Origin: Calonectria ilicicola | Taxonomy: Eukaryota > Ascomycota > Sordariomycetes > Hypocreales > Nectriaceae | DNA length: 64,000 bases | NCBI GenBank assembly: GCA_020809705.1 | Contig: CP085830.1 | Span: 3,720,001-3,784,000, forward strand | Reading direction: 5' to 3' | In this document: in pieces, positions 44,511 to 55,700 of the stretch | Layout of the letters: each line of letters starts with the position of its first letter | How positions within the stretch are numbered: position 1 is the first letter of the stretch | Translations under genes and position numbers: made by a program | The notes under the pieces: generated by a model | The model's database searches: none | Seen by the model: only the letters and a program-made list of their open reading frames with translations | Told to the model about the DNA's origin: nothing

Positions 44511-45465
44511 TAGGTTCGCTGAAGTGAATTTATCCAGAATTATATCACTTTTGGTACATTATTCTGTACCCCGCTTTGGATATGTCCATGACGACCGAGT
44601 GGTTTGGATTGAGGTTAGAGGTTAGATGGTGTGGAGCTGGGAGGTGGGCCCCAAGATGATGACTTTGAGCGACATTCCCCGAACCTGGTACGTTTCTTTA
44701 GTCCAAATATGACCATTTGAATACCACCCATCTATTGGCTCTTCTCTTCCCGTAAATGCTCTGATGAAGTGGGCTAAAATATCGATTTGGGGAGGTAAAG
44801 CTGTGGGTCTGCTAAGACTGATGTCATGTTGAGAGGTATGTAGCAGGTATCTGCTAAATCACGATCTGCCAATCAGGCACCATGCTATGGTTTAGTCTTT
44901 TATGTATCTCAGACACACTCATTACCCAGGATTATGCTTACACTGATGGGACGAATGTGAATCTCGCCAGATACTGGCTTAAGGAAGCCACAACAGGTGC
45001 TTTGGCCGGGCACCCAACCGCAAGCTACAACCAACAAATGCGAGACCGAAATATTGCTGCATGAATTCTTTGTGCACACTAAATTATTAAAGGTCAAAAG
45101 AGGATAATCAATAGGTTGAGAGAACCGTGGTGTTCATCACTGTGGAACCACAAGCAACTACTCTCAACCTTCCAATCCTCCATGCACTTGATGGTCCAAG
45201 AGATTCCGAGCCGGCAGTGTTTCTCTATGCAAAATGCTTATTTGAACGTTTTGATTGTATGCCACCTTTTGCGCCTTGGCGTCTATGCCCTCTATCCATG
45301 TGCCCTATCCATTGGCTCGACAATGACATCGATCCGACAGTGAACCATGTCTCCTTATGTCCCTGCCCTCGTGCCTAGGTTTCCCAATATACTTCACTCC
45401 TTTTTCCACATCCATCATGGACCAGTCGAATTTCTACCTTCAACACCAATGCCGTCCAAATTCGT
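44511..45465. other. Convergent intergenic region
   Basis: About 0.95 kb. A short frame near 44882-45064 has no relatives that I recognise. GGTACATTATTCTGTACC near 44553 is a short inverted repeat just after the DUF3176 gene. Confidence 0.45.
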
Positions 45466-46135
45466 TCATGCGGCATCCTTCTCATCCTTCTTGTCGTCCG
45501 CCTTTTCCTCCTCGCCCTCTTCGATCTCGACAGATTCAACAGCCGCACTTAATCCGCTTTCCTCATTCTTGTTCTCGAGCTTCTCAGCAGCCTTGAGGAA
45601 GAACTGGGCAACCTCGTTGTGGTTGTTGAAGTAGGCCAGGTCCAGCGGCACGTAGTTTCGCTCGTTGGCGAGCGCAGGAGAAGCGCCCTGCTCCAACAGG
45701 TACTTGACAGTATCGAGGTGACCGCCCAGAGCAGCCCAGTGAAGACCAGTGTTGCCATGCTCGTTGCCCTCGTCTAGGAAGGCTTGCTTCTCCTCCTTTG
45801 GCCGTGAGTCAAAGTACTCAACAAGCTGTCGAACCACGTCTTCATTGTATGTTAGTTTCACACTCATTCTCAAAATTCGATGATAAAGCGAAAAGAAGTC
45901 GTCGCATGGCGCGTTTGCGTCAGGGAACTATCAGCGTACCTAAGTGGCCGTTGCCAGTCGCCATGTGCAGGCATGTGGATTTGGCGTCATCCTGAGCAGC
46001 TGCGACAACTTCAGCGGGAGTCGCATTCTCCCTCTCAGCGATGGCCTTGAGTGACTCTACCAAGTCATCTTTCTCGCCAGCTCGTGCAAAGTAGATGAGA
46101 TCATCGATCTCTTCCTCCGTGAGTTTGGGAGCCAT
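45466..46135 (-). CDS. YAR1: Ankyrin-repeat protein, YAR1-like
   Basis: Exons 46135-45940 and 45839-45466 with a 100-nt intron (donor GTACGC, branch ACTAAC) encode 189 residues. Two to three ankyrin repeats are visible: TCLHMATGNGHLDVV at about 54-68, NTGLHWAALGGHLDTVKYLLEQGA in the middle, and a degenerate third (YVPLDLAYFNNHNEVAQFF). The N-terminal LTEEEIDDLIYFARAGE and the strongly acidic C-terminal tail resemble yeast Yar1, a dedicated chaperone that shields ribosomal protein Rps3 before assembly. Size matches Yar1 (about 200 residues). Orthology is inferred from architecture. Confidence 0.75.
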
Positions 46136-46328
46136 TGTGCCAAATTTCTTGTGTTGGGTATGAAAAGTTACAAAATTTTATGAAAATGAGGGGACTGTGT
46201 GGGTAGATACCCCGCACTTTTCGCACGGTGTGTGTGGAGCATAGTATAGGGTAATCGATTTCTCGCATTAATTAAGTTCATCTCCCCAAAATACCATTCA
46301 TCTCCCATCAATTAGTGCTCGTTTGACA

Positions 46329-47938
46329 TTAAGAGAGAGCGAAAGTCAATTCATGGTCAAGCCATTGGCACAAATTCCCGGCTTCATCAAGCCACTCGAT
46401 TTCGGCTTTGACTCCAAGCATTAACATCACCTGCAGCTCCCTCATTAATTCATTTGCCCCACAATCTTCCGATCGATGACGCAGAGCTCGGAGGGCTGAC
46501 TCTGCTGCCTGACGATCTCTAAGGCTCAGGTAGGATGTTGGGTCTCGGCAAGTAGTTGAAGACATGGATGTTCTAGTAGTCGTGTACTGAGACATTGGGG
46601 TTTGGTTATGTTGACTTGGCCAATGGTTCTGAACCTGCTCCTCTTGCTCCACCTCGTGGGTAACCAGCAATTGATCTGATTTAATTCCCAACCACCGAAT
46701 GGCTGGGATACGTGCAGTAGATTCGTGTGAGAGTTTTAGGGAGCCATATCGGTAGCATCTGAAAATATTAATACCATCGGGGTCGAAATCGAGCAAGCCG
46801 AGAATTGGCAGTTGAGGATTTGTCGTATGGACCATGTTTAGGAATGATCGCGTGATTAAGTCTGGGTATCCTTTCGCCTAGGCGCATATGTTAGCCTCAA
46901 TCACTTCATCATGACACTGCCGCTTACGGTGAGGATAGCCCCAGGACCACAATAACTAGTTCTCCAGAACTGTGAGGAACACAAGGATCGAAAGATGGCC
47001 TGGTGCCGTTAGCAAATGAAATTTAGTACTGAGATATTGTGACCAGACTTACATCTTTCTCAACCACCAATATCCATCTCAACGTGCTGACGTTAATACT
47101 GGAAATGGATTTGGTAGTTGGGATCGGAGTGCCCTACGAGGTCAGAGGCTAACTCAGGGTGGAGACTGGCTGATACAACTAACCAATTCCCCTGATGTCG
47201 GGTCAAGTTGACTACCATCCTTCAAATGGATTGTCAATGGGCCGGCCAAGACCCCCTTTGACGCTGCCACCTGCTACATTTAGTCAATATCCACGAAGAG
47301 CATACTGAGAAGCGCACAATATTCAAGTCTGCACGGTCAACACCCAGGGTCAATGCAATATCATCCACGAGATCGTCCACTTGGGATTGCTTATCAAAGA
47401 GGTCTTGATGCTGATAAAAGATGTGACTGTGTGCGCCGATCTATCAGCACAGGTATACTTTGGTCCATGAGAAACTTTTCCCACACGCACCGCTTGGTGA
47501 GTATGGTGCCCGAAACTAGAGCATCATGGGACAATTGCAGAATGAGGAGAACTCGGGCTAGCCACCAATTAGACGACAGCAGTTCCAAAGTACGCGAATG
47601 AGGCACAGACTAAACTTTCGAGCTTCCTGGACTGTCCGACCGGGGAAGTGGATTTGGTCGTTCGGGCTTCCGCGGACGTTGCGGCGAGGACCTCTGCGGG
47701 ATAAGGGAATTGACAGCTCTTGACATGCAGCCAAGGAATCCACAATGCTCTCCAGCATTGTTTCGATGCGCGTCACCACGGAACCAAGAGTCGGCGGTGT
47801 TAGCGCCGTATTCGTATCCGGGGCGTAGGAGCTACCCGCTGGCGTTGGCGTCGTTTGGGTGTCATCCGGGTTGGCATGCATAGCATTTGGTGTGACCATT
47901 GGCTGGAAGGCCGTTGGCGGTGCGGACGAAACGGGCAT
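46329..47938 (-). CDS. SPO11: SPO11, meiotic topoisomerase VI-like DNA-break enzyme
   Basis: Seven exons (47938-47611, 47557-47491, 47426-47318, 47270-47184, 47133-47053, 46999-46928, 46877-46329; introns 47-64 nt) give 430 residues. The winged-helix 5Y-CAP domain has TKRHIFYQHQDLF with the catalytic Tyr136, equivalent to yeast Tyr135. The Toprim domain shows WILVVEKDAIF (metal-binding Glu222), TAKGYPDLITRSFL, and GLLDFDPDG with Asp278 and Asp280. Spo11 makes the programmed double-strand breaks that start meiotic recombination. Its presence points to at least an ancestral sexual cycle. All catalytic residues are intact and no stops interrupt the exons. The first intron's donor GTCTGT is weak and needs transcript support. 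Confidence 0.88.
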
Positions 47939-48613
47939 TTTTGACCGCTAGGACGTTTGGGAATATTCGTAACTGTAGATCAGCCGTCCGAGGCCAAAAA
48001 AGTATGTGGGACATCTTTTTTTTTTTTTTTCTTTCGAGATAATGTGAACCAGTAGCCATAGTCACTTCGTTCCTCAGGCAGAGAGATAGGCGATTGCGAG
48101 GCAGCAAGAAAAACCCGAGACAATGTCGATGATTTGCAACTGGCAGTCAATCACATGTCGAACAGGCACGCAGCTGCAAGTCGGGTTTCAGGATCTCAAC
48201 ATTTTTTGACAGGCAAGCGGACGACTGCCATAACCCCTCTAGTGGGGCGTGGTCCCCGAAAGCTTGAAGCTCGGGGGGGAAAACAGGGGTTCATCCCGTG
48301 AAATGCTATGAAAAATACATTAAAATACAGTGGTGTGGGCCTGCCCCAGGCCAACGGGCGTCCGCGGAGCACGGCGTCACTGGCCAAGTGGGACGCGAAT
48401 GACAGTAAAAAAGAAGCATGGTCTCGTCTGATTGTCGGCATAAGTCGACGACGAGGCCTCGATTAATTACCTTGATTTGGTCCCCACCGCCTTTCAATTC
48501 CCGTCCCTCCTTTTTAACGACCACCACGTCCAGAGTCCAGAACCCAGAGTCCAGAGCCAGCGGCATTCGCTTCACTCGGTTCAGAGCGACGCGATACCAC
48601 CCAACTGCCCGAT
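47939..48613. promoter_or_regulatory. Divergent promoter region of SPO11 and ERG7
   Basis: 675 bp between the two starts, with a T14 tract near 48018-48031 and no gene. A meiotic gene and a housekeeping sterol gene share it; no regulatory site is assigned. Confidence 0.45.
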
Positions 48614-51230
48614 ATGGCGGCCACCACTGGAATTGACGTCAGCAACGCACAGGCACAGGCACAGTCACAGGCACAGTCGCGTAAGCGTCCCGCCGAATCC
48701 AGCTCCTCCAACGGCACCGCAAACGGCCGAGCTCTCCCCAAGCAGCCGCGCATCGAAGGGAAGACAGACCCCACGAGATGGAGGCTGAAGGACGACGACA
48801 GCCGCCACACGTGGCACTACCTCGCCGAGGACAAGGTCGCTGAGGAGTGGCCGCAGAGCTACTACGAGAAGTACTTTTTGAACCTGCCGTTGGTATGAGC
48901 TCCCAGCTACAGCACGCCACTTGACTACAACTAACCACAATTGTTTTGCACAGGACCTCCCGATCCTGCCCAACCCCGAAAACCCCCTCGAAGCCGCCAC
49001 AAATGGCCTCCAATTCTTCGAAAAGCTCCAATTGCCCAGCGGCCACTGGGCCTGCGAGTACGGCGGTCCCATGTTCCTGCTCCCCTGCATCGTTTGCGCC
49101 TGGTACGCCACCAAAACACCGATTCCTCACGCCTATTCTGTCGCCATCAAGAACTACCTCCAAGCCCGAGCGCACCCGGACGATGGCGGTTGGGGTCTTC
49201 ACATCGAGGGCGAGAGCACAGTCTTCGGCACTAGTATGAACTACATTGTGCTCCGACTTGTTGGCGTGGACCCTGAAGACCCCATGATGGTCAGGGCCCG
49301 AGCAACGTTGCACAAGCTCGGAGGCGCCCTCTATGCACCACACTGGGCCAAGTTCTGGATGGCAGTCTTAGGAGTTGTCGAGTGGGACATTGTGAACCCT
49401 GCACCCCCAGAGCTGTGGCTTTTGCCTGACTGGGTTCCCTTTGCTCCCTGGCGGTGGTGGATTCATATCCGCATGGTATTTTTGCCCATGAGCTACATCT
49501 ACTCCAAGCGATGGAGCTGCGAAGAGACAGATATCATCCGTGGCCTGAAGCAAGAGCTTTTCCCTCAAGAATACTCCAAGATCAATTGGGCAAGCCACCG
49601 CAACAGCATTGCGCCTGGCGACAACTATCACCCCAAATCTTGGCTTCTGAACACGGCCAACTGGGTTCTAGCCAATGTGTGGAATCCTTACCTACGTGTC
49701 AATGCCCTCAAGGAGGCGGCCGAAGAGTATGTTAGCAAGCAAGTTGACATGGAGGATGCAAACACGGGCTATGCCGGTCTTGCCCCCGTCAGCGCTCCTA
49801 TGAACACCATTGTATGCTACATTCGTGATGGGCCAGAGGCTTACAGTGTCAAGAGACACATCGAGCGTCTTGAGGAGTACATCTGGGTCAAGGACGAGGG
49901 AATGCTGGTAAACGGAACCAACGGTGTCCAGTGCTGGGATACCGCTTTTTTAATCCAAGCCGTGTTCGAGGCTGGCTTGCAGGATGACGAAAAGTGGCGA
50001 CCCATGCTCATGAAGTCGCTTGAATACTTGGAACGCCAACAAATTCGAGAAAACTGTGTGGATCAGGAAAAGTGTTACAGACAGCCCCGAAAGGGTGGCT
50101 GGCCATTCAGTAACAAAGACCAGGGTTATGGTGTGAGCGACTGCATCTCAGAAGCCCTCAAGGCCATTATTCTGCTTCAAAAAGTGGGAAACTTTCCCCA
50201 GGTGCTGGACGACCGAAGAATATTTGACGCGGTTGACACGCTTCTTCTATACCAAAACGATGACACTGGTGGCATGTCATCATACGAGAGGCGCAGAGGT
50301 GGAGAGTGGATGGAAGTTTTAAATGCAGCCGAAGTGTTTGGGCGTATCATGATCGAGTACGACTACCCAGAGTGCACAACGGCTTGCGTAACTGCCATGT
50401 GTCTGTTCAGGAAGTTCTGGCCCGACTACCGAACGGATGAGGTCAATCAGCTCATCAATAGTGCAACTGCCTGGATCAAGACAAACCAAGCCCCCGATGG
50501 AAGTTGGTACGGCAGCTGGGGTATTTGTTTTACTTATGCCACCATGTTTGCTCTTGAAAGCATGAAGAACATTGGGGAGACGTACGCCACCAGCGAAGTG
50601 TCTCGACGAGGCTGTGATTTCCTCTTATCCAAACAACGCTACGACGGTGGCTGGTCAGAGAGTTACAAGGTATGTTTTGCTTGCCTACTATATTTTATTT
50701 TATAATGTAATGGTTGTGCTCACCAAGTCTAGGCCTGCGAAACCATGGAGTACCACGAACATCCCACAGGGTCCCTTGTCGTGGCAACTGCTTGGGCGCT
50801 GATTGGCCTGATGGAGGCTGGTTACAACAACGTGGAACCGCTCCGAAAGGGTATCCAGTTCATCATGGACCGGCAACAGGCCAACGGAGAATGGCTGCAG
50901 GAGGCCATTGAGGGTGTGTTCAACAAGTCATGCATGATTTCATATCCAAACTATAAGTTTACCTTTACCATCAAGGCGCTTGGCATGTTTGCTAGGCGAT
51001 ACCCTGATGAGAAGCTTGTGGCTGGCATCAGCAGCTGGCCAGACACTGTTGAGGAACAAAACGGGAACGGCCACAAGGCTAATGGAAATGGTTACAACGT
51101 GAAGGTGAATGGAAATGGAAATGGCCACCACAAGGTCAATGGAAACGGAAATGGTCATGTTAACGGGAATGGGAATGGCCACGCTGTGAATGGGAACGGC
51201 AAGGCAAATGGCCATAGCCACGAAGAGTAG
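48614..51230 (+). CDS. ERG7: Lanosterol synthase (oxidosqualene cyclase)
   Basis: Exons 48614-48892, 48954-50669 and 50733-51230 (introns 61 and 63 nt) give 830 residues. Cyclises 2,3-oxidosqualene to lanosterol in ergosterol synthesis at ER/lipid-droplet membranes. Several QW repeats are visible (for example QLPSGHWACEYGG, QAPDGSWYGSWG, QRYDGGWSE, QQANGEWLQE). The initiating acid lies in VSDCISEA (Asp489), and the C-terminal NKSCMIS at 729-735 is the lanosterol-type version of a segment that differs in protostadienol synthases. Residues 1-40 are an extra Ala/Gln/Ser-rich extension and the last 55 residues are an unusual Asn-Gly-rich repeat tail. Length without the tails matches the family. 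Confidence 0.93.
51063..51215 (+). repeat. Tandem NGNGH-coding repeat in the 3' end of ERG7
   Basis: About 150 bp of variants of AATGGNAAYGG with interspersed CAC/CAT codons encode Asn-Gly-Asn-Gly-(His/Lys) units. Codon changes between units (AAT/AAC, GGA/GGG/GGC) show it is not freshly expanded. Confidence 0.75.
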
Positions 51231-51676
51231 ACGTGGTGGTGTCATTGATTAGCGAGCGAGCCTTTTTTATTTTGCATGTGATGACATGACGAGAGAAAAT
51301 TGTGTACAGTAGACACAAGCACAATAATTTTAATCATGACTAGAGGAGAAACCGTGTCCTTTGGCGCTTTGCTCGTTGCAAGTTGTTTGTTTGTTGTTTC
51401 TTTTCTTTTTCTTTCTCCGTTGGTCAGTCAGTCGCGTGTTCCCCGCACCAAAGTGCACCTCTTTGTACCCCACCATCCATTCTTTGAGGTCCAGGCAGCT
51501 AGGCAGCCCCACTACCAACACGACCGCGGAGCTTCCAGAACCAACTATTAAGCCAAGCTCGTAGTAACTCGAACCTCTACGTTGGCTTCAGCTCCAGCCT
51601 TCTCCCATCGTGTCCCCCCTTTGGACCTGTACTGCACCTCACCCTCCGTGCACCGCGTGTCCAACCCATCCCAACC
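51231..51676. other. Intergenic spacer
   Basis: 3' flank of ERG7 and promoter/leader of SGT1, the latter C-rich immediately before the ATG. No gene. Confidence 0.5.
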
Positions 51677-53148
51677 ATGTCGTACCTCGCCCACGCCAAC
51701 GAGGGCCTCGCCGCCGCCGAGGCCAAGAAGTGGGATGAGGCTGTCACCAAGCTCTCCCTCGCCCTCAAGGAGTCGCAGAACCCATCCTGGCTGGTGGCGC
51801 GATCCAAGGCCCTCATCAACCTAGGTCGCTTCCAAGAAGCCCTCGACGACGCCAACCTCGCCTGGCACAAGGCTTATGACCGCAACAAGCGAAACGTCCT
51901 CGTCGAAGCCCACTACCGCCGCGCCGTCGCCTACTTCCGCCTCGGCCAGTTCGCAAACGCAGATGCTTGCTGTGTCTATGCCATGCGCCTGGTCAAGGGC
52001 TCAAAGGCTGTCGAGAAGGAGGACCCGGCCAAGAAGCGAACCGATGAGAACGGCTTCTACCTTGTCACCCTACAGGAAGCCAATGAAGAGGCCCAGAACG
52101 ATGAACTTAACAAGCAGAGCAAGGGCGATATTAGCGCTGCTATGGATAACAAGGGCCCAGCCCAGATCAAGGAGTGGCGTGCAGCAAGCGCTCTGCGCAC
52201 TCAGATCCTTTACAGACTGGAGAGGTTGCCCGCCGATGATGCCGGCCGAAAGCTCACCATTGGCATCAAGCCCGAGCAGAAGGAGCTCGTTGACCATGCA
52301 AAGAAGCCCGAGGCTGCCCCCAAAGCTGCTGCCCCCAAGCCCGCTGTCCCCGGTGATACGCCTCTGCGTCTCCAGGACTTCCAGACCAACACAAACATGT
52401 CCGTCTCCATCTTCTCAAAGGGCGTCAATAAGGAGAAGCTCCAGGTCCAGTACCTCCCCAAAGCTGTGATCCTGGATTCCGTCATCTACCCCAGCGGTGA
52501 TGAAAGGTCTTTCCGCCTCGACCTCTGGGGCGAGATTGACACCGAAGGTTCCAAGCACACCGTGACGCCCAACAAGGTTGAACTCAACCTCAAGAAGAAG
52601 ACACCCGGGAAGTGGACAGCGCTAAAGGCTGAGTTGAAAGAGGGGACTGTTGATGCTGCCTCTGCTAGGGAAGAGGAAGAGTAAGTTTTTTTTCCATGCC
52701 TGTTCATGATATCGAACAGCACTAACGCAACACCTGTAGGTTCAGGCTCTTCAAGGAGGCCAAGCAAAAGGCCATACAGTCTCTTGAAAAGGATACCGAG
52801 CCCCTTGTTATTGAAGAAGAAAAGGGAAAGCCCGCTGAGCCCGCCGAGACCGCTGAGCCCAGCGAAACCGCCAAGCCTGCCGGTCCTTCCTACCCGTCGT
52901 CATCCAAGACTGGTCCCAAGAACTGGGACAAGATCGGCGCCGACGAGGACGACGACGACGGCTCTGATGTCAACGGCTTCTTCAAGAAGCTGTTCAAGGG
53001 CGCGACCCCCGAGCAGCAGCGTGCCATGATGAAGAGTTTCACCGAGAGCAACGGCACCAGCCTCAGCACCGACTGGAACGACGTCAAGGACCGCAAGGTC
53101 GAGACTGTGCCCCCGGATGGTGTCGAGGCCAAGAAGTGGGACAAATGA
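51677..53148 (+). CDS. SGT1: SGT1, HSP90 co-chaperone
   Basis: Exons 51677-52680 and 52740-53148 (59-nt intron, ACTAAC branch) give 470 residues. Domain order is complete: TPR repeats at about 1-120, an Ala/Lys/Pro linker near 215-240, the CS domain (LRLQDFQTNTNMSVSIF to about KWTAL, roughly 245-330), and the C-terminal SGS domain (YPSSSKTGPKNWDK, then STDWNDVKDRK to VEAKKW). SGT1 links Hsp90 and Skp1 and is needed for kinetochore and SCF assembly in yeast; in filamentous fungi it is also expected to support sensor proteins. Nothing is missing. Confidence 0.93.
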
Positions 53149-53505
53149 TGATTCAAAAAAGAGAACTACAAGCTATGAAAACCCCATGGAATGCAAAATG
53201 GGTAAAGAGGGAAAACTCTGGGTTTTCCGATGTAATGCGATCTGATGATTCATGTAACCTTTGGTTTCGGGGGAATGCACTGGCGCAACATATTTAGGTC
53301 AATAGGATGGATGGAGGGATATGATACCGGTAAAATAAAACCACGCTCAAAATTTGATGATTATTTCGGCCATTTCTTGCAAAATCATGACTATTTTTTG
53401 GCGCTATGCTCAGGCTGTTGCTGCTCTATGCTGTATCTCTGTCTAAATCGTCATTCCACATGTCTCGTCCTTTTCTCCCTCATATTTCATACAAGCAAAG
53501 GACGC
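53149..53505. other. Convergent spacer
   Basis: About 360 bp of shared 3' flank. Nothing recognised. Confidence 0.5.
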
Positions 53506-55152
53506 TCAGGCATTGAGCTGTCGATAGTGCTCCTCCCCGAGCTCAGCGGCCCCCTTGGCCCGCAGACCAGCATCGACGGCGTTGAGCTTGGCCGCAACGG
53601 GGCCGAACCACGGCGACTCCCGCAGCCGCTGATCTTCGGCCGTGCGGTCCCAGGCCTCGCCGCCGCGGTACGGCGCCGCTAGGGACTCGGGAATGTGCAG
53701 AACGCGGCTGACAAAATCCTCGCGCTCAATGTAGGCGCCGCGGAGCCAGCGGGAGCCACCGCTCGAGTCAAAGGCTCGACGGCCGTGCATGACACGCATG
53801 TTGTCAAATAGCACACACTCGCCGGGCGCCATCTTAACTTGGTACATGGCGGCCGGGTCGTTGATCAGGGAGTCAAAGAGCTGCGCGGGCTCGAGCCAAC
53901 CGCGCATATCGACCGTGGGCAGCTGGAAGCGGTCCTGGAAGGGCGGACTCCAGTAGATACTAGCCAGGACATCGCGGCCGTCCGTGTCGGCCGTCACGTC
54001 AAACAGCGAGCGCTTCTGGCGATACCAGAAGCCGTGCTTCTCGTAGTGGTAAGGGATGCGCACGCGGGCCAGGTTCTCGACGGCACCACGGGGCTCCTGG
54101 AGCCACATGAGCTTGCCCGCACGCAGACCGTCGCTGAAGAGGGATTCGCCACCGGCGCACGAGTTCTCGAGGCAGTGCAGGATCTGGATGGCCGGCATAC
54201 TCTGCAGGTAGAGCAGATCCTGGTGTAGGCCCAGGTAGCCGCTGGTGTATGCGACATTCTCTGCGTTGGGCTTTGCGCGAACATCAAAGGTGCGCCCGTA
54301 AAACGTCGTCTTGATGTTGGCGATGCGCTCCGTAATACGTGCAATCGAGTCCTCGTCGTGCGGCACATTCTTGAGGAAGACAAGGCCCAGGCTAGACAGG
54401 TCCAGGAGCGTCTCCCAGAAGGCATCTTCCCCCTTGATGAACTCGTGGTAGTCAATCTTGCGTACCCGCTTCTTGATCGTTTCAGTGTCCCAGAAGGTCC
54501 TCCCCGTCTTTGGGTACACAGCGTCCTGTCGTGGGTATGGAATTCTATCCACATCTCTGTGGCCCAGTACTTTCTCAACCGTCTTCCAAGGTAGCAACAT
54601 CTCGTGGCCGCCCTCGGCTAACCGCGGGATGTCGTTTTGAAACGTGATGCCGAGCCCATCTTTATCAGGTCGAATCTGGTCAATCTCGATATCCGCTGGG
54701 ATATCTGTTGAGGCATAGTTCTTCTGGCCAGAGGAAGGGTCTTCACACTTCAAGCAGGCACAGGTGTCGCGCAATGCCACCGAATCAAGCCTTGCCCATC
54801 CGCCATGTTCCTGGTCCTCAATCTGGATAAAGCGGTTGGAGCTGGAAACAGTAATTCGCTTCCCGCTGTGAATTGAGCCTTCAAGGACAGTTTTGGGCTC
54901 AAAGGCGGGAGGAGTGCCAAATTGCTTAGAGAAAGGCTCCTCGCCCTGGCTCAGGACATCTATGCCTTTGTTGGGGGACTCAAAGGGATACTTGGGCCCA
55001 CCGGACCTTTGACGAGCACTTGCTTGGAAACATCGCTGAGCGGCACACCCACTCGGCTGAGAGCTATTAAATGACTGCCGCGAACCACATGTGAGAGTAC
55101 GAGATGAGGCTGTCCTGCAGCCTCGGGCGAGCAGCCGACGTGCGGGAAACAT
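53506..55152 (-). CDS. Gamma-butyrobetaine/trimethyllysine dioxygenase-like protein
   Basis: Single exon, 548 residues. An Arg/Ser-rich, acid-poor N-terminus suggests mitochondrial import. The first domain carries LRDTCACLKCEDP with zinc-binding Cys131, Cys133 and Cys136 as in carnitine-pathway dioxygenases, and the second is the TauD-type Fe(II)/2-oxoglutarate fold with HQD (His310, Asp312) and the distal His456 in NMRVMHGRRAF, followed by the 2-oxoglutarate-binding Arg region SRWLRGAY. These enzymes hydroxylate gamma-butyrobetaine (last step of carnitine synthesis) or N6-trimethyllysine (first step). The sequence does not settle which; the gamma-butyrobetaine type is the better guess. Confidence 0.85.
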   Translation of the reverse strand: MFPARRLLARGCRTASSRTLTCGSRQSFNSSQPSGCAAQRCFQASARQRSGGPKYPFESPNKGIDVLSQGEEPFSKQFGTPPAFEPKTVLEGSIHSGKRITVSSSNRFIQIEDQEHGGWARLDSVALRDTCACLKCEDPSSGQKNYASTDIPADIEIDQIRPDKDGLGITFQNDIPRLAEGGHEMLLPWKTVEKVLGHRDVDRIPYPRQDAVYPKTGRTFWDTETIKKRVRKIDYHEFIKGEDAFWETLLDLSSLGLVFLKNVPHDEDSIARITERIANIKTTFYGRTFDVRAKPNAENVAYTSGYLGLHQDLLYLQSMPAIQILHCLENSCAGGESLFSDGLRAGKLMWLQEPRGAVENLARVRIPYHYEKHGFWYRQKRSLFDVTADTDGRDVLASIYWSPPFQDRFQLPTVDMRGWLEPAQLFDSLINDPAAMYQVKMAPGECVLFDNMRVMHGRRAFDSSGGSRWLRGAYIEREDFVSRVLHIPESLAAPYRGGEAWDRTAEDQRLRESPWFGPVAAKLNAVDAGLRAKGAAELGEEHYRQLNA

Positions 55153-55700
55153 GGTACAAGAAAACGGACCAGGCCGGTCGGTATAGGGTTGGCGCTCCCT
55201 TTGTGTGCCTGGGCTTGGAGAGGGAGGACAAAATACAACTCAATGGAATGGAATGCACCTTTAACTGTGCCACTGCCACCTTACCTCACACACTGTACCT
55301 CGGCCAAAGGGAGGCAGAGCTCTCAGGTGGGGTTGTTCGGCAGACCCCGCGTTTTCTGGGCCGTTGGATGACAATGAAAAGCCAAGATCACGACTCGGCC
55401 ATCTCACGCAGCGTGGCTTCGAATAAGTTGCTTTTTCTGTAAGACAGACATTGGCCATGACTTGAGACCAATTCCGAGCCATTGCCGATCCATGCTGATA
55501 GGACCCGCAAGGAGCCAATCACGGTCCTGGTGGCTTTGACAATTCGGCTCAAGACGTCGCTTGGCCGCGGTATCAGCATGCGCATCCACACTCACCCTCG
55601 TGACATCCAAGACAGGACAGTTGGTTCCATGGTTCAAATACACGTAGATTCATACACGTTGATTCATACACGGGTCATTATATCTCCGCTCATGACTATC
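55153..55700. other. Intergenic spacer
   Basis: About 550 bp between two minus-strand genes, holding the dioxygenase gene's promoter and the SEN2 3' flank. TTCATACACG is repeated twice near 55649-55675. Confidence 0.45.

Noticed and set aside
44882..45064. 60-codon frame after the DUF3176 gene
   Set aside because: Short, no signal peptide of quality, no relatives recognised and no splice partner found.
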